In this document: positions 17,343-28,749 of the stretch, one piece after another | Numbering within the stretch: position 1 is the stretch's first letter | Layout of the letters: every line of letters begins with the position of its first letter | NCBI GenBank assembly: GCA_016183655.1 | Contig: JACPEH010000009.1 | Coordinates: 108,353 to 172,352, forward strand | Source of the DNA: Rhodocyclales bacterium | GTDB taxonomy: Bacteria; Pseudomonadota; Gammaproteobacteria; Burkholderiales; Rhodocyclaceae | Reading direction: 5' to 3' | DNA length: 64,000 nt | Notes under the pieces: generated by a model | The model's input: the letters and a program-made list of their open reading frames with translations, nothing else | Told to the model about the DNA's origin: nothing | Databases searched by the model: none | Translations under genes and position numbers: made by a program

Positions 17343-18083
17343 TCAATCCTCGCTGTGCGTGGCGATCCGGCTGCTGCCCTGGTGCCTGGCCGCGGCCAGG
17401 GCCATGTCCGCCTTGCGCAGCAGCGTCGGCGTGTCCTGCCCGTGGTCCGGGTAGAAGGCGATGCCGATGCTCGCCGCCACCGTGCAGGCTCGGCCATTCA
17501 CTTCCAGCGCTTCGCCGATCACCTGCTGGATATCCCGTGCGAGGCAGAGGGCAGCGTCGGCATCGTCGATCTCTTCGAGGACCAGCACGAATTCGTCGTC
17601 GCCGAGGCGGCCGACGGTGTCGGTCGCGCGCAGCCGGATGCTCAGGCGCTGGCCGAGTGCGGCCAGAAGCGCGTCGCCGGCGTCGCGGCCGAGGTCGTCG
17701 TTGATGCGCTGGAAACCGTCGAGGCCGGCGCAGCAGACGGCGACCTTGCGCCCCTGCCGTTCGGCACGGTAGATCGCCTGCGACAGGCGGTCGGCGATCA
17801 GGCCGCGGTTCGGCAGTCCGGTCAGCGGGTCGCGGTGGGCCAGGTGTTCGAGTCGGGAGAGGGCGTCATCCCTGGCGGCGACGGCCAGTGTCAGCCGGCG
17901 GTTCTGTCGCCACAGGGCGATCGCGGCGCCGGCGGCGATCAGTGTGACGAGCAGTCCGGCGACCATGAGCTGGGCATCGTCCCCTGCCGGCGCAAGACTT
18001 TCGCCAGCGCGTGCCGCGGTCGGCCCGATGGCGAGCGGCAGCAGCATCGGCCAGGCGGTGGCGAGGTGGCGCAGAGGGTTCAT
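17343..18083 (-). CDS. Membrane-anchored GGDEF-domain protein with variant signature
   Basis: 246 residues. An N-terminal signal-like helix (MNPLRHLATAWPMLLPLAIG...AARA) and a second hydrophobic segment (about residues 40-58) precede a short linker and a GGDEF domain (about 85-240, LAHRDPLTGLPNR through ASIGIAFYPDHGQD). The signature reads RLGDDEF, so the second glycine is aspartate; the inhibitory RxxD site is not evident. GDDEF variants are often poor or inactive cyclases, so it may bind GTP or c-di-GMP rather than make it. The small periplasmic part (about 20 residues) argues against a large sensor. Divergent from the Tas-like gene. Confidence 0.82.
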   Translation of the reverse strand: MNPLRHLATAWPMLLPLAIGPTAARAGESLAPAGDDAQLMVAGLLVTLIAAGAAIALWRQNRRLTLAVAARDDALSRLEHLAHRDPLTGLPNRGLIADRLSQAIYRAERQGRKVAVCCAGLDGFQRINDDLGRDAGDALLAALGQRLSIRLRATDTVGRLGDDEFVLVLEEIDDADAALCLARDIQQVIGEALEVNGRACTVAASIGIAFYPDHGQDTPTLLRKADMALAAARHQGSSRIATHSED

Positions 18084-18192
18084 TTCGCCGGCTCCTTGAT
18101 GCCGAATGACAGGAAAATTGTAGCCGAGCGGCGCCGGCAGGTGTCGCCGAATTGCGTAAAATCACCGGGAAATCGAGTGAGCAGAGGTAGGC

Positions 18193-19230
18193 ATGGAAAG
18201 AATCGAACTCGGCCAGTCCGGTCTGCAGGTCTCCCGGATCTGCCTCGGCACGATGACCTTCGGCGTGCAGAACAGCGAAGCCGAGGGGCATGCGCAGCTC
18301 GACCGGGCGCTCGCCGCCGGCATCAACTTCATCGACACCGCCGAGATGTATGCGGTGCCGCCGACCGCCGACAGCTACGGGAAAACGGAACAGATCGTCG
18401 GCAGCTGGCTGAAGTGCCAGCCGCGCGACCGCGTCGTGCTCGCCACCAAGGCGACCGGGCCGGGCCGAGCGCTGTCGTGGATCCGCGGCGGGCCGAGCGG
18501 ATTCGACGCGGCCAACCTGCGCACGGCGCTGGAGGGGTCGCTCAGGCGGCTGCAGACGGACTACGTCGATCTCTACCAGCTGCACTGGCCGGCGCGCAAC
18601 CAGCCGATGTTCGGGCAATGGCAGTTCGAGCCGGCGAAGGAGCGCGAAGCGACGCCGATCCGCGAGACGCTGGAGGCGCTCGCCGCACTGGTCCGCGAAG
18701 GCAAGATCCGCCACGTCGGCGTCTCCAACGAACACCCCTGGGGCGTCATGCAGTTCGTCCGCCTGGCCGAGGAGCACGGCCTGCCGCGCATCGCCTCGAT
18801 GCAGAACGCCTACAACCTGTTGAACCGCGTCTACGACAGCGGCCTCGCCGAGGTCTGCCATCGCGAGCAGGTCGGCCTGCTCGCCTATTCGCCGCTCGCC
18901 TTCGGCCTGCTCAGCGGCAAGTACCTCGATGACCCGCAGGCGAAGGGGCGGGTGAACGACTTCGTCGGTTTCGCGCAGCGCTATTCGAAGCCGAACGTGG
19001 TGCCGGCGGTGGCTGCCTATGCGGCGCTGGCGCGCGAGCATGGGCTCACTCCGGCACAGTTGGCGCTGGCCTGGTGCTATCGCCGCTGGTGCGTGGCGAG
19101 CACGATCATCGGCGCCACCTCGCCGGCGCAGCTGGAGGAGAACCTCGGCGCCTGGGATGTCACCCTGTCGCCGGAACTGCTGGCGGCGATCGACGCCATC
19201 CACCTGCGCTACACCAATCCGGCGCCGTGA
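18193..19230 (+). CDS. tas: Tas-like NADP(H)-dependent aldo/keto reductase
   Basis: 345 residues, matching E. coli Tas (346). AKR (alpha/beta)8 barrel with the catalytic tetrad visible: D in INFIDTAEMYAV, Y in the same motif, K in VVLATKATG, H in YVDLYQLHWPAR. The cofactor loop SPLAFGLLSGKY and the C-terminal SPAQLEENLGA are also typical. It reduces aldehydes or ketones; the physiological substrate is unknown. AGAGGTAGGC precedes the ATG. Confidence 0.9.
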   Translation: MERIELGQSGLQVSRICLGTMTFGVQNSEAEGHAQLDRALAAGINFIDTAEMYAVPPTADSYGKTEQIVGSWLKCQPRDRVVLATKATGPGRALSWIRGGPSGFDAANLRTALEGSLRRLQTDYVDLYQLHWPARNQPMFGQWQFEPAKEREATPIRETLEALAALVREGKIRHVGVSNEHPWGVMQFVRLAEEHGLPRIASMQNAYNLLNRVYDSGLAEVCHREQVGLLAYSPLAFGLLSGKYLDDPQAKGRVNDFVGFAQRYSKPNVVPAVAAYAALAREHGLTPAQLALAWCYRRWCVASTIIGATSPAQLEENLGAWDVTLSPELLAAIDAIHLRYTNPAP

Positions 19231-19235
19231 ACGCG

Positions 19236-19259
19236 GCGGGGGCGCCGTGGCGCCCCCGC
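19236..19259. terminator. GC-rich hairpin between tas and the lipoprotein gene
   Basis: Perfect inverted repeat GCGGGGGCGC / GCGCCCCCGC with a 4-base loop, between the ends of two convergent genes. No T-tract follows on either strand, so it is a 3'-end hairpin rather than a textbook terminator. Confidence 0.5.
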
Positions 19260-19290
19260 AAACCTTCCCGGTTTCGCCGTTCGGCGTCGG

Positions 19291-19668
19291 CTATTTCTCG
19301 GCCTTCTTCTCCGCCGGTTTTTCCGTCTTCGCGTTCGCCGCCGGCTCTTCCGCCGCCTTGCGTCGCGTGCCCGGCGGCGCCGGCGGCGGCAACTGCGGCT
19401 CGACCGCCTCGATCTTGTTGGTGCGCATGTAGGCGTCCATTTCCTGCCAGCCGGCGAACACCGGCGCCTTCGGCAGCCAGTGGTAGATCGCGTAGCAGTC
19501 CTCGATGGCGCGGCCGGAATGGCGGCAGGCGCCGCCGACCGCCTTGCCTTCGGCCTCGACCTTGGCCGCCTTGGCATTCGGGTCTTCGATGCCCATCTGC
19601 TGCTGCACGATGTCGCAGCCGGCGAGCGTCAGGAGGAGCGGCAGGACGGGAAGGAGGGAACGCGTCAT
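19291..19668 (-). CDS. Small lipoprotein of unknown function
   Basis: 125 residues with a lipoprotein signal peptide: positive start, hydrophobic LLPVLPLLLTL and lipobox LAGC (lipidated Cys18), giving a mature protein of about 108 residues. Two further cysteines (GGACRHSGRAIEDCYA) could form a disulfide in the periplasm. The C-terminal third is a low-complexity Pro then Lys/Ala/Glu-rich tail. I do not recognise a named family. It lies downstream of glutaryl-CoA dehydrogenase with a 10-base gap and is probably in the same transcript. Confidence 0.75.
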   Translation of the reverse strand: MTRSLLPVLPLLLTLAGCDIVQQQMGIEDPNAKAAKVEAEGKAVGGACRHSGRAIEDCYAIYHWLPKAPVFAGWQEMDAYMRTNKIEAVEPQLPPPAPPGTRRKAAEEPAANAKTEKPAEKKAEK

Positions 19669-19678
19669 GGCGGGAGCC

Positions 19679-20851
19679 TCAATTGGCGAAGGCGGCGATG
19701 CCCGTCTGGGCGCGGCCGAGGATCAGGGCATGGACGTCGTGCGTGCCTTCGTAGGTGTTGACGACTTCCAGGTTGAGCATGTGGCGGATCACGCCGAATT
19801 CGTCGGAGATGCCGTTGCCGCCGTGCATGTCGCGCGCCAGCCGGGCGATGTCGAGCGCCTTGCCGCAGTTGTTGCGCTTCAGCAGCGAGGTCATCTCCGG
19901 CGCGTCGCGGCCTTCGTCCTTGAGGCGGCCGAGGCGCAGCGCGCCCTGCAGGCCGAGCGCGATCTCCGTCTGCATGTCGGCCAGCTTCTTCTGGATCAGC
20001 TGGTTGGCGGCAAGCGGGCGGCCGAACTGGCTGCGGTCGAGCGTGTATTGCCGCGCCGCGTGCCAGCAGAACTCGGCGGCGCCCATCGCCCCCCAGGCGA
20101 TGCCGTAGCGCGCCGAGTTGAGGCACATGAACGGCCCCTTCAGGCTCTTCACGCCGGGCAGCAGATGGTCGTCCGGAACGAACACGCCGTCCATCACGAT
20201 CTCGCCGGTGATCGACGCGCGCAGCCCCATCTTGCCGTGGATCGCCGGTGTGGAAAGGCCTTTCATGCCCTTTTCGAGCACGAAGCCGCGAATCTCGCCG
20301 GCGTCGTCCTTGGCCCAGACCACCAGCACGTCGGCGATCGGCGAATTGGTGATCCACATCTTGCTGCCGGTGAGCGAATACCCGCCGGCAACCTGCCTCG
20401 CCCGCGCCGCCATCGAACCGGGGTCGGAGCCGTGGTCCGGCTCGGTCAGGCCGAAGCAGCCGATCAGTTCGCCTTTCGCCATCGCCGGCAGCCAGCGCTG
20501 CTTCTGTTCCTCGGAGCCGAAGGCGGCGATCGGGTACATCGCCAGCGAGGACTGCACGCTCATCATCGACCGGTAGCCGGAGTCGACACGCTCGATCTCG
20601 CGCGCGACCAGGCCGTAGACGACGTAGGAGGCGCCGGGGCAGCCGTAGCCGGTAATGGTGCTGCCGAGCAGGCCCAGCGCGCCCATCTCGCGGAAGATGG
20701 CGGGGTCGGTCCGTTCGTGGCGGAAGGCTTCCAGCACGCGCGGCGCCAAGCGCTCCTGCGCCCAGCTGCGGGCGGTGTCGCGCACCAGGCGCTCCTCGTC
20801 GCTGAGCTGCTCGTCGAGCAGCAGCGGGTCTTCCCAGTTGAATCGGCTCAT
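19679..20851 (-). CDS. gcdH: Glutaryl-CoA dehydrogenase
   Basis: 390 residues, acyl-CoA dehydrogenase family. It oxidises and decarboxylates glutaryl-CoA to crotonyl-CoA with FAD, feeding electrons to ETF; it is used for lysine/tryptophan breakdown and in anaerobic aromatic degradation. Family marks: [17 protein letters not shown] and [19 protein letters not shown] (FAD/substrate region), [13 protein letters not shown], and the catalytic glutamate in [22 protein letters not shown], characteristic of GcdH rather than generic acyl-CoA dehydrogenases. ATG 20851 is where family similarity begins; in-frame sequence upstream is non-coding. Confidence 0.93.
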   Translation of the reverse strand: MSRFNWEDPLLLDEQLSDEERLVRDTARSWAQERLAPRVLEAFRHERTDPAIFREMGALGLLGSTITGYGCPGASYVVYGLVAREIERVDSGYRSMMSVQSSLAMYPIAAFGSEEQKQRWLPAMAKGELIGCFGLTEPDHGSDPGSMAARARQVAGGYSLTGSKMWITNSPIADVLVVWAKDDAGEIRGFVLEKGMKGLSTPAIHGKMGLRASITGEIVMDGVFVPDDHLLPGVKSLKGPFMCLNSARYGIAWGAMGAAEFCWHAARQYTLDRSQFGRPLAANQLIQKKLADMQTEIALGLQGALRLGRLKDEGRDAPEMTSLLKRNNCGKALDIARLARDMHGGNGISDEFGVIRHMLNLEVVNTYEGTHDVHALILGRAQTGIAAFAN

Positions 20852-20996
20852 GGTCGGTGCCTGAAGGCGGAAAAGGCGATCCGGCATTTTAACCACAATC
20901 GCGCCGGCGTTCGCCGCCGGCTGCAGCGTTGCCGCCGGCTGCCGGCGAAGGTGGCATAATCGTCCGCCTGCACCCGTTTTTTGCCGAGGATTTTTC

Positions 20997-22292
20997 ATGT
21001 CGCAGCATCGCCTTTTTCCCTTCGCCGCCGCTTTGCTCCTGGGGTCCGGTCTGGCGGGCGCCGCCAGCGCCGTCACCGAGGTCGATTTCTATCACCAGCT
21101 GGACAGCGCCCGCGCCGCGAAGCTGGCCCAGCTCGTTGACCACTTCAACGGCCAGAGCAAGGATTACCGCATCCGCCTGGTGCAGCAGTCGAGCGAGGGT
21201 GCCCCCGCCGTGCTCAACCTGGCGACGCCGGAGAATGTCCTCGACTTCGCCGCCGGCAAGGCGAATTTCCGTCCGCTGCACAAGGTGATGAGCGAGGCCA
21301 AGGAAAAGTTCGACGGCAAGCAGTTCGCTCCCGAGCTCCGCGTGCGCGTCGCCGACGCCAAGGGCAACCTGATCGCGCTGCCGCTGGCCATGTCGACGCC
21401 GGTGCTGTACTACAACAAGACGGCTTTCAGGAAGGCCGGCCTCGACCCGAACAAGCCGCCGAAGACCTGGTGGGAAGTGCAGGATGCCGCCGGCAAGCTG
21501 TTCGACGCCGGCATGCGCTGCCCCTACACCAGCTCCTGGCCGGCCTGGGTGCATATCGACAACACCACCGCGCTGAACGGCGGTGACATTTCCGGACCGA
21601 AGGGCGTGCTCGCCTTCAACGGCCTGGTCCAGGTCAAGCACATCGCGCTCCTGGCGAGCTGGCACAAGAGCTTCTACTTCAAGTATTTCGGTCGCCGCGA
21701 CGAGGCCGACCGCCATTTCGCCGCCGGCGAATGCGGCATGCTCACCTCCGGGTCGTCGGTCGCCGCCACGCTGCGCGAATCGCCGGCGCTCGACGTCGGC
21801 GTCGCGCCGCTGCCGTACTACGACGACGTCTATGGCGCGCCCAAGCATGCGCTGGCCGATGGTGCCTCGCTGTGGATCGGCGAAGGCAAGAAAGCCGCCG
21901 AGTACAAGGCGGCGGCCAAGTTCGTCAGCTACCTGGTGACGCCCGAAATGCAGGTCGAGGTCACGAAGATGGGCGGCTACCTGCCGATGACGTCGGTGGC
22001 GCGTGCGGTCGTCGACAGCAAGCTGCTCGGCGACGACCTGGCCGGCCTCAAGGTGGCCTATGCGCAGCTGAAGCAGGAAGGGGCGACGCATCCGCTGCGC
22101 GTGTCGCAGATCGAGCCGGTGCGCATCATCGTCGAAGAGGAGCTGGAGGCCGTCTGGGCCGGCAGGAAGCCGGCCAAGGAAGCCCTCGATACCGCCGTGC
22201 TGCGCGGCAACGCGGTGCTGCCGACGGCGCTGAACCTGACCAACGGCGGTTCCTGCTGCCAGGAACCGGAAACGAAGCGTCGCCGGCGCTGA
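20997..22292 (+). CDS. ugpB: Periplasmic glycerol-3-phosphate-type ABC binding protein, UgpB-like
   Basis: 431 residues. Sec signal peptide ([19 protein letters not shown]) and extracellular solute-binding protein family 1 fold. UgpB-like features include [41 protein letters not shown], the [11 protein letters not shown] binding-site loop and [21 protein letters not shown]. It would deliver glycerol-3-phosphate or glycerophosphodiesters to an ABC importer, but no permease or ATPase gene (ugpA, ugpE, ugpC) is nearby. The C-terminus carries two adjacent cysteines and an Arg run, which is atypical. ugpQ follows after 22 bases, supporting the glycerophosphodiester link. Confidence 0.85.
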   Translation: MSQHRLFPFAAALLLGSGLAGAASAVTEVDFYHQLDSARAAKLAQLVDHFNGQSKDYRIRLVQQSSEGAPAVLNLATPENVLDFAAGKANFRPLHKVMSEAKEKFDGKQFAPELRVRVADAKGNLIALPLAMSTPVLYYNKTAFRKAGLDPNKPPKTWWEVQDAAGKLFDAGMRCPYTSSWPAWVHIDNTTALNGGDISGPKGVLAFNGLVQVKHIALLASWHKSFYFKYFGRRDEADRHFAAGECGMLTSGSSVAATLRESPALDVGVAPLPYYDDVYGAPKHALADGASLWIGEGKKAAEYKAAAKFVSYLVTPEMQVEVTKMGGYLPMTSVARAVVDSKLLGDDLAGLKVAYAQLKQEGATHPLRVSQIEPVRIIVEEELEAVWAGRKPAKEALDTAVLRGNAVLPTALNLTNGGSCCQEPETKRRRR

Positions 22293-22314
22293 GTCTGGCG
22301 CGCCGTCCGCTTCC

Positions 22315-23022
22315 ATGAACCCGTCGGCGCTGCCGCTGCCCCGCTACATCGCGCATCGTTGCGGCGGCGTGCTGGCGCCGGAGAACACGCTGGCCGGGCT
22401 GCGCGCCGCGGCGGCGCGCGGCTTCACGGCGGTCGAGTTCGACGTGATGCTGTCGGCCGACGGCACGCCGCTGCTGATCCACGACGAGACGCTGGAGCGC
22501 ACCACCAACGGCCGCGGCCGCGTCTGCGAGACCTCCGACGCCGTGCTCTTCGCGCTCGATGCCGGCGGCGGCGAGCGCATCCCGACGCTGGCCGAGGCGG
22601 CCGCGCTCTGTGCCGAGCTGGGACTCTTCGCCAACGTCGAGATCAAGCCGGCGGCCGGCCACGAGGTCGCCACCGGCGAGACGGTCGCCCGCTTCGTTGC
22701 CGCTCACTGGCGCGGCGTGCCGCCGCTGCTCTCCTCCTTTTCACGGGAAGCGCTCGCCGCCGCCCGGCGCGTGGCGCCGCAGTTGCGCTACGGTTTGCTG
22801 TTCGAGGCGGTGCCGAGGAACTGGCGGCGGCTGATGGGCGAGGTCGGCGCAACGACGCTGCATTGCGCCGCCGACTGCGTCCGTGACACGACGATCGCCG
22901 CGGCCGACGTCGCCGACGTGCCGCTGCTGTGCTACACGGTGAACGACCCGCAGGCGGCGCAGCGCTTGTTCGCGCGTGGGGTTGCCAGCGTGTTTACCGA
23001 CCGCCTCGATCTCTTCGCCTGA
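22315..23022 (+). CDS. ugpQ: Glycerophosphodiester phosphodiesterase
   Basis: 235 residues, cytoplasmic GDPD of UgpQ type. It hydrolyses glycerophosphodiesters to glycerol-3-phosphate and an alcohol. TIM-barrel catalytic motifs are intact: IAHRCGG-x-APENT with the catalytic HR, VEFDVMLSADGTPLLIHDETLERTTNG (metal ligands E/D and second catalytic His), and FANVEIKP. Operon with ugpB, which matches the usual ugp linkage. Confidence 0.93.
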   Translation: MNPSALPLPRYIAHRCGGVLAPENTLAGLRAAAARGFTAVEFDVMLSADGTPLLIHDETLERTTNGRGRVCETSDAVLFALDAGGGERIPTLAEAAALCAELGLFANVEIKPAAGHEVATGETVARFVAAHWRGVPPLLSSFSREALAAARRVAPQLRYGLLFEAVPRNWRRLMGEVGATTLHCAADCVRDTTIAAADVADVPLLCYTVNDPQAAQRLFARGVASVFTDRLDLFA

Positions 23023-23042
23023 GCAAGTGCGTCAGCACTTGC
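23023..23042 (+). terminator. Hairpin downstream of ugpQ
   Basis: Inverted repeat GCAAGTGC / GCACTTGC with a 4-base loop immediately after the ugpQ stop. No T-run follows, so its terminator role is uncertain. Confidence 0.45.
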
Positions 23043-23178
23043 GAAGAAGTGCCCTTGGGGTGTTCCTGAAACAACTGCTTACGAAGTGTTACCGCTGCGC
23101 GCTGGGATTCGGGGGGCGGCGGCGTTACTCTGGCGCCAGCTTCACGACAGGCCACAACAACCACCCAGGAGATCGACC

Positions 23179-23538
23179 ATGAAGACCACGAAGACCCTCG
23201 TTGCCGCCCTTGCCCTGATCGTGCCGATGCTGGCATCGGCGCAGACCTCGACCCCGCGCATCGACGCCCGCCAGGACCGGCAGGACGCGCGCATCGACCG
23301 CGGCGTGCAGTCCGGCGCGCTGACCGAGAAGGAAGCGGCCAAGCTCGACCGCGGCCAGACGCACGTGCAGAATCTGGAGACCAAGGCCGTTGCCGACGGC
23401 ACCGTGACGAAGAAGGAGCGGGCCCGCATCGAGCATGCGCAGGACGTGCAGAGCCAGCGCATCTACCGCGAAAAGCACGATCGCCAGCACGACTTCAACC
23501 ACAACGGCCGGACGGATCGGCCGGCCCGCCGCCACTAA
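23179..23538 (+). CDS. Small periplasmic charged helical protein
   Basis: 119 residues; signal peptide cleaved after ASA (MKTTKTLVAALALIVPMLASA). The mature part is highly charged and probably helical. It has repeated patterns: DARQDRQDARIDRGVQSGALTEKEA and ADGTVTKKERARIEHAQD, which look like two copies of a G-x-LT-x-x-E motif, then a His/Asp/Arg-rich end with NHNGRTD. I know similar unannotated proteins in betaproteobacteria but no function. AGGAGA ribosome-binding site. Monocistronic, closed by a strong terminator. Confidence 0.75.
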   Translation: MKTTKTLVAALALIVPMLASAQTSTPRIDARQDRQDARIDRGVQSGALTEKEAAKLDRGQTHVQNLETKAVADGTVTKKERARIEHAQDVQSQRIYREKHDRQHDFNHNGRTDRPARRH

Positions 23539-23556
23539 GCGATTTCATCCCCGGAG

Positions 23557-23599
23557 AAGGCCCGCCGTGCTGGGTTGCAGCGCGGCGGGCCTTGTTTTT
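23557..23599 (+). terminator. Intrinsic terminator before alaS
   Basis: Stem AAGGCCCGCCG / CGGCGGGCCTT followed by GTTTTT (23594-23599). It ends the small periplasmic protein transcript; the alaS promoter (extended -10 TGTAAAAT at 23602-23609) follows directly. Confidence 0.85.
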
Positions 23600-23661
23600 C
23601 CTGTAAAATCGCCGCTTTGCAAATTGCCGCCCGCATCGGGTCAACCACTGGGCTCCAGACG

Positions 23662-26282
<2,621 letters not shown>

Positions 26283-26283
<1 letters not shown>

Positions 26284-26594
26284 TGCGTGCCTTCTGCCTC
26301 GGTCTGCTGGCTGTGGCGGCCTGCGCTGCGGCGAATGCCGCGCCCGCCGACCTCGACCGTACCCCGGTCGAGGCGGTGACGGCGCAGGGCGACGCGGTCC
26401 GCCTCCATCCCAACGGCCGCTGGGAATTCGTCGATGCCGAGAAGGCGGCGAAGGCCCGCGAACTCGCCGCGCAATACCCGGAGAACCGGACCCGTCCGAT
26501 CGACGCGCAGGGCGGCGCCTTCGGCGTCGGCCGCACGATCATGCCCGGCGACAAGGACTACAATCGCGGTTCGCTGAGCGGCAAGGGGCGCTGA
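26283..26594 (+). CDS. Small secreted protein of unknown function
   Basis: 103 residues with a clear signal peptide (FCLGLLAVAACAAANA). The mature part has a D-A-V-R-L-H-P-N-G-R-W-E-F-V segment that resembles small periplasmic proteins with a GxWxF/Y beta motif. No catalytic residues are recognisable. Its ATG overlaps the TGA of alaS (TGATG), so the two are translationally coupled, an odd pairing of a cytoplasmic synthetase with a secreted protein. Confidence 0.7.
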
Positions 26595-26615
26595 CCTCTC
26601 CGTGGCTGGGCGAAA

Positions 26616-26638
26616 CGGGCCGGTTCGCAGCCGGCCCG
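26616..26638 (+). terminator. Probable terminator of the alaS operon
   Basis: Stem CGGGCCGG / CCGGCCCG with a 7-base loop, followed by CTCCATTTT. Weak T-tract but well placed 22 bases after the last gene. Confidence 0.6.
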
Positions 26639-26781
26639 CTCCATTTTGGGCGGCCCTGCGTGCGCGCTCCAGCCGTCTTGTCGTCGATTGCAATATCATC
26701 GCGTGCGGTATTTAATGCGGGCTTGGCAGTCGGGTGCCGCCGGTCCGCATCGGCTCTAAACGAAGGGGGCAAATAGTGAAT

Positions 26782-27219
26782 ATGGGTTTGTCCGATTGTT
26801 CGTCGATCATTGAAGCCGACGTGCCTAGCATCGACCTGCAGCACCGGCGGATTTTCGAACTGGCCGCGACCTTCGCCGACAGCGGCGACCAGATCCGCAT
26901 GATGAAGTCGCTGGCCATCCTCTGCGACCACGTGAAAACGCATTTCCGCGAAGAAGAGGAAATGATGGCGGCCTGCGGTTTCCCGGGACTCGCGGCGCAT
27001 CGGCAGCAGCATGGCGAATGCCGGAAAATGCTGGTCGACCTGCTGGCCAGGGCCCGGCACATGAGCCTCGACCAGATTGCCGACGAGGTGAAGCAGCTGA
27101 TCAACGGCTGGATCTACAACCACATCCTGACTGCGGATTTCGAGTACGTTCCCTATCTCAAGGCCTGGCAGTCCGGCCAGGCGCCGGTGCTTTCCGCCAG
27201 CCCGGCGGACGCCCGGTAA
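26782..27219 (+). CDS. Bacteriohaemerythrin (second copy)
   Basis: 145 residues, single haemerythrin domain. Di-iron ligands are visible: H21 (DLQH), H54 and E58 (HFREEE), H73 and H77 (HRQQH), H114 and D119 (HILTAD). It lacks the Lys/Trp tail of the copy at 6689 and is diverged from it, so it is not a recent duplicate. Likely role is O2 binding or O2/redox sensing. ATG 26782 follows GAAGGGGGC; longer in-frame starts exist without family similarity. No FNR box was seen upstream. Confidence 0.9.
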   Translation: MGLSDCSSIIEADVPSIDLQHRRIFELAATFADSGDQIRMMKSLAILCDHVKTHFREEEEMMAACGFPGLAAHRQQHGECRKMLVDLLARARHMSLDQIADEVKQLINGWIYNHILTADFEYVPYLKAWQSGQAPVLSASPADAR

Positions 27220-27269
27220 GCAGCCGGGGCTTGCCGGGCCGGCGGACCGACCCGGCAGCAAACGACGCC

Positions 27270-27932
27270 ATGCACAGCCTTCCCTACGCGGCCCCGCCCG
27301 ACCTCGGCCTCGATGTCCTCCATGCCGACGCCTCGCTGCTCGTCGTCAACAAGCCGGCCGGGCTGCTCTCGGTGCCGGGGCGCGGTCCGGGCATGGACGA
27401 TTGCCTGGCCCGCCGCGTGCAGGCCGTCTACCCGGACGCGCTGATCGTGCACCGCCTGGACATGGAAACCTCGGGGCTGATGGTGCTGGCGCGCGGCGCC
27501 GGGATGCACCGGCGGCTGAGCTTCGCCTTCCAGCAGCGGCAGGTTGAGAAACGCTACGTCGCGGTGGTCGACGGCGTGCCGGCGGCAAGCGAGGGCGTCA
27601 TCGCCCTGCCGCTGCTTGCCGACTGGCCGAACCGGCCGCGGCAGAAGGTCGACCATGCGCTCGGCAAACCCTCGCTGACGCGCTGGCGCGTGCTCGCCTA
27701 CGATCCGGAACGCGACGCCACGCGCGTGGCGCTGGCGCCGGAAACCGGGCGCTCGCACCAGCTGCGCGTGCATCTCCTGGCGCTCGGCCATCCGATCCTC
27801 GGCGATGCGCTGTACGCCTCGCCGGCGGCACGGGCGAAGGCCGACCGCCTGCTGCTGCATGCCGATTTCCTTGCCTTTGCCCATCCGCTGGGCGGCGAGC
27901 CGCTGGCGTTCTCGTTCCCGCCGCCGTTCTGA
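27270..27932 (+). CDS. rluA: Dual-specificity rRNA/tRNA pseudouridine synthase RluA
   Basis: 220 residues against 219 for E. coli RluA, with close similarity along the length: LLVVNKPAGLLSVPGR, the catalytic aspartate D64 in HRLDMETSGLMVLA, LPLLADWPNRPRQKV, GRSHQLRVHLLALGHPILGDALYASPAA and LLLHADFLAFAHP. It isomerises uridine to pseudouridine in 23S rRNA (U746 in E. coli) and tRNA (U32). This matches RluA rather than RluC/D, which carry an S4 domain. Confidence 0.92.
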   Translation: MHSLPYAAPPDLGLDVLHADASLLVVNKPAGLLSVPGRGPGMDDCLARRVQAVYPDALIVHRLDMETSGLMVLARGAGMHRRLSFAFQQRQVEKRYVAVVDGVPAASEGVIALPLLADWPNRPRQKVDHALGKPSLTRWRVLAYDPERDATRVALAPETGRSHQLRVHLLALGHPILGDALYASPAARAKADRLLLHADFLAFAHPLGGEPLAFSFPPPF

Positions 27933-27955
27933 CGGCTGTTCCTTGCGACCGCGAT

Positions 27956-28420
27956 TTACTGCTTGGCCTGCGTCGTCGGCTTGCCTTCCTCCCCGACGAA
28001 GACCACCAGCAGCTTCACCGGCTTGTCCGTCTTGTTGAACGCCTGGTGCCAGCGGCCGACGCTTTCGAGGAAGGCCTCGCCGGTCTTGTAGCTGCGCACC
28101 TCCTTGCCCTCGGTCTGGACCTGGAGTTCGCCCTCCATGACGTAGACGAAAACAGGAACGGGATGCTGGTGCAGGGCCGTGCGGCCGCCGGCCGCGAGCG
28201 TGCCGACGACCGAGACGATCTCGGGCTTGTCGGTCCGCGGATAGGCGAGCGTCTCGCCGTCTGCCGTCTTGCTGCCCTTGAGCAGCGGCACCGTGCTGAA
28301 GCCCTTGGGCAGTGCCGCACTTTCCTCGGCCCGAAGACTGCCGGGGGCGAGGAAGAAGAAGCCGGCGCTGGCGAGGATGGAAAGTGTTCGTACTCTGCTT
28401 CTCCGGAAAGTTTTTGTCAT
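27956..28420 (-). CDS. Periplasmic cupin-domain protein
   Basis: 154 residues. N-terminal signal peptide with an arginine-rich start (FRRSRVRTLSILASAGFFFLAPGSLRA), then a single cupin barrel with the motifs G-x5-H-x-H (GGRTALHQHPVPVFVYVMEGEL) and GEAFLESVGRWHQAFN (second motif His). Metal-binding His residues are present, so it may bind a metal. Cupins have very diverse functions and no neighbour points to one. ATG 28420 is preceded by AGGAGCC. Confidence 0.82.
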   Translation of the reverse strand: MTKTFRRSRVRTLSILASAGFFFLAPGSLRAEESAALPKGFSTVPLLKGSKTADGETLAYPRTDKPEIVSVVGTLAAGGRTALHQHPVPVFVYVMEGELQVQTEGKEVRSYKTGEAFLESVGRWHQAFNKTDKPVKLLVVFVGEEGKPTTQAKQ

Positions 28421-28749
28421 GATCGGCTCCTGTCGATGGTTGGGGGGGCCGTACCGCATACGGGCTCGCAACGGAGAGGGGGAAAGGTGCCGGCTGGCGG
28501 CGTTGCCGATGGCTGCGCCTCGCCGGAGTCGGCGGCTGCGGAGCCCGGTGGCGGTGACGACGCACTGGTTCTAGGTGCCGCGACCGCGAGTGTCAAGGCA
28601 AGGACGGCGATGGGAGTGGGCAGGGGGCGCGTCCTTTGCCGTCGCCTTGCAAGGTAGAATTTTCCATTGCCGACGAGACGGGGACGAGTCTTGACCCAGT
28701 GCCAGTGCCGCTTCCTCCTGCTTCGCTTGCCTGAAGCCGGCGCCGCGCG
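28421..28749. other. Intergenic region between cupin and DNA glycosylase genes
   Basis: About 330 bases between divergent genes. Frames present on either strand are Arg/Pro-rich and look like non-coding GC-rich sequence. It should contain both promoters; a TAGAAT -10-like hexamer lies at 28655-28660. No repeat or structured RNA stood out. Confidence 0.45.
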
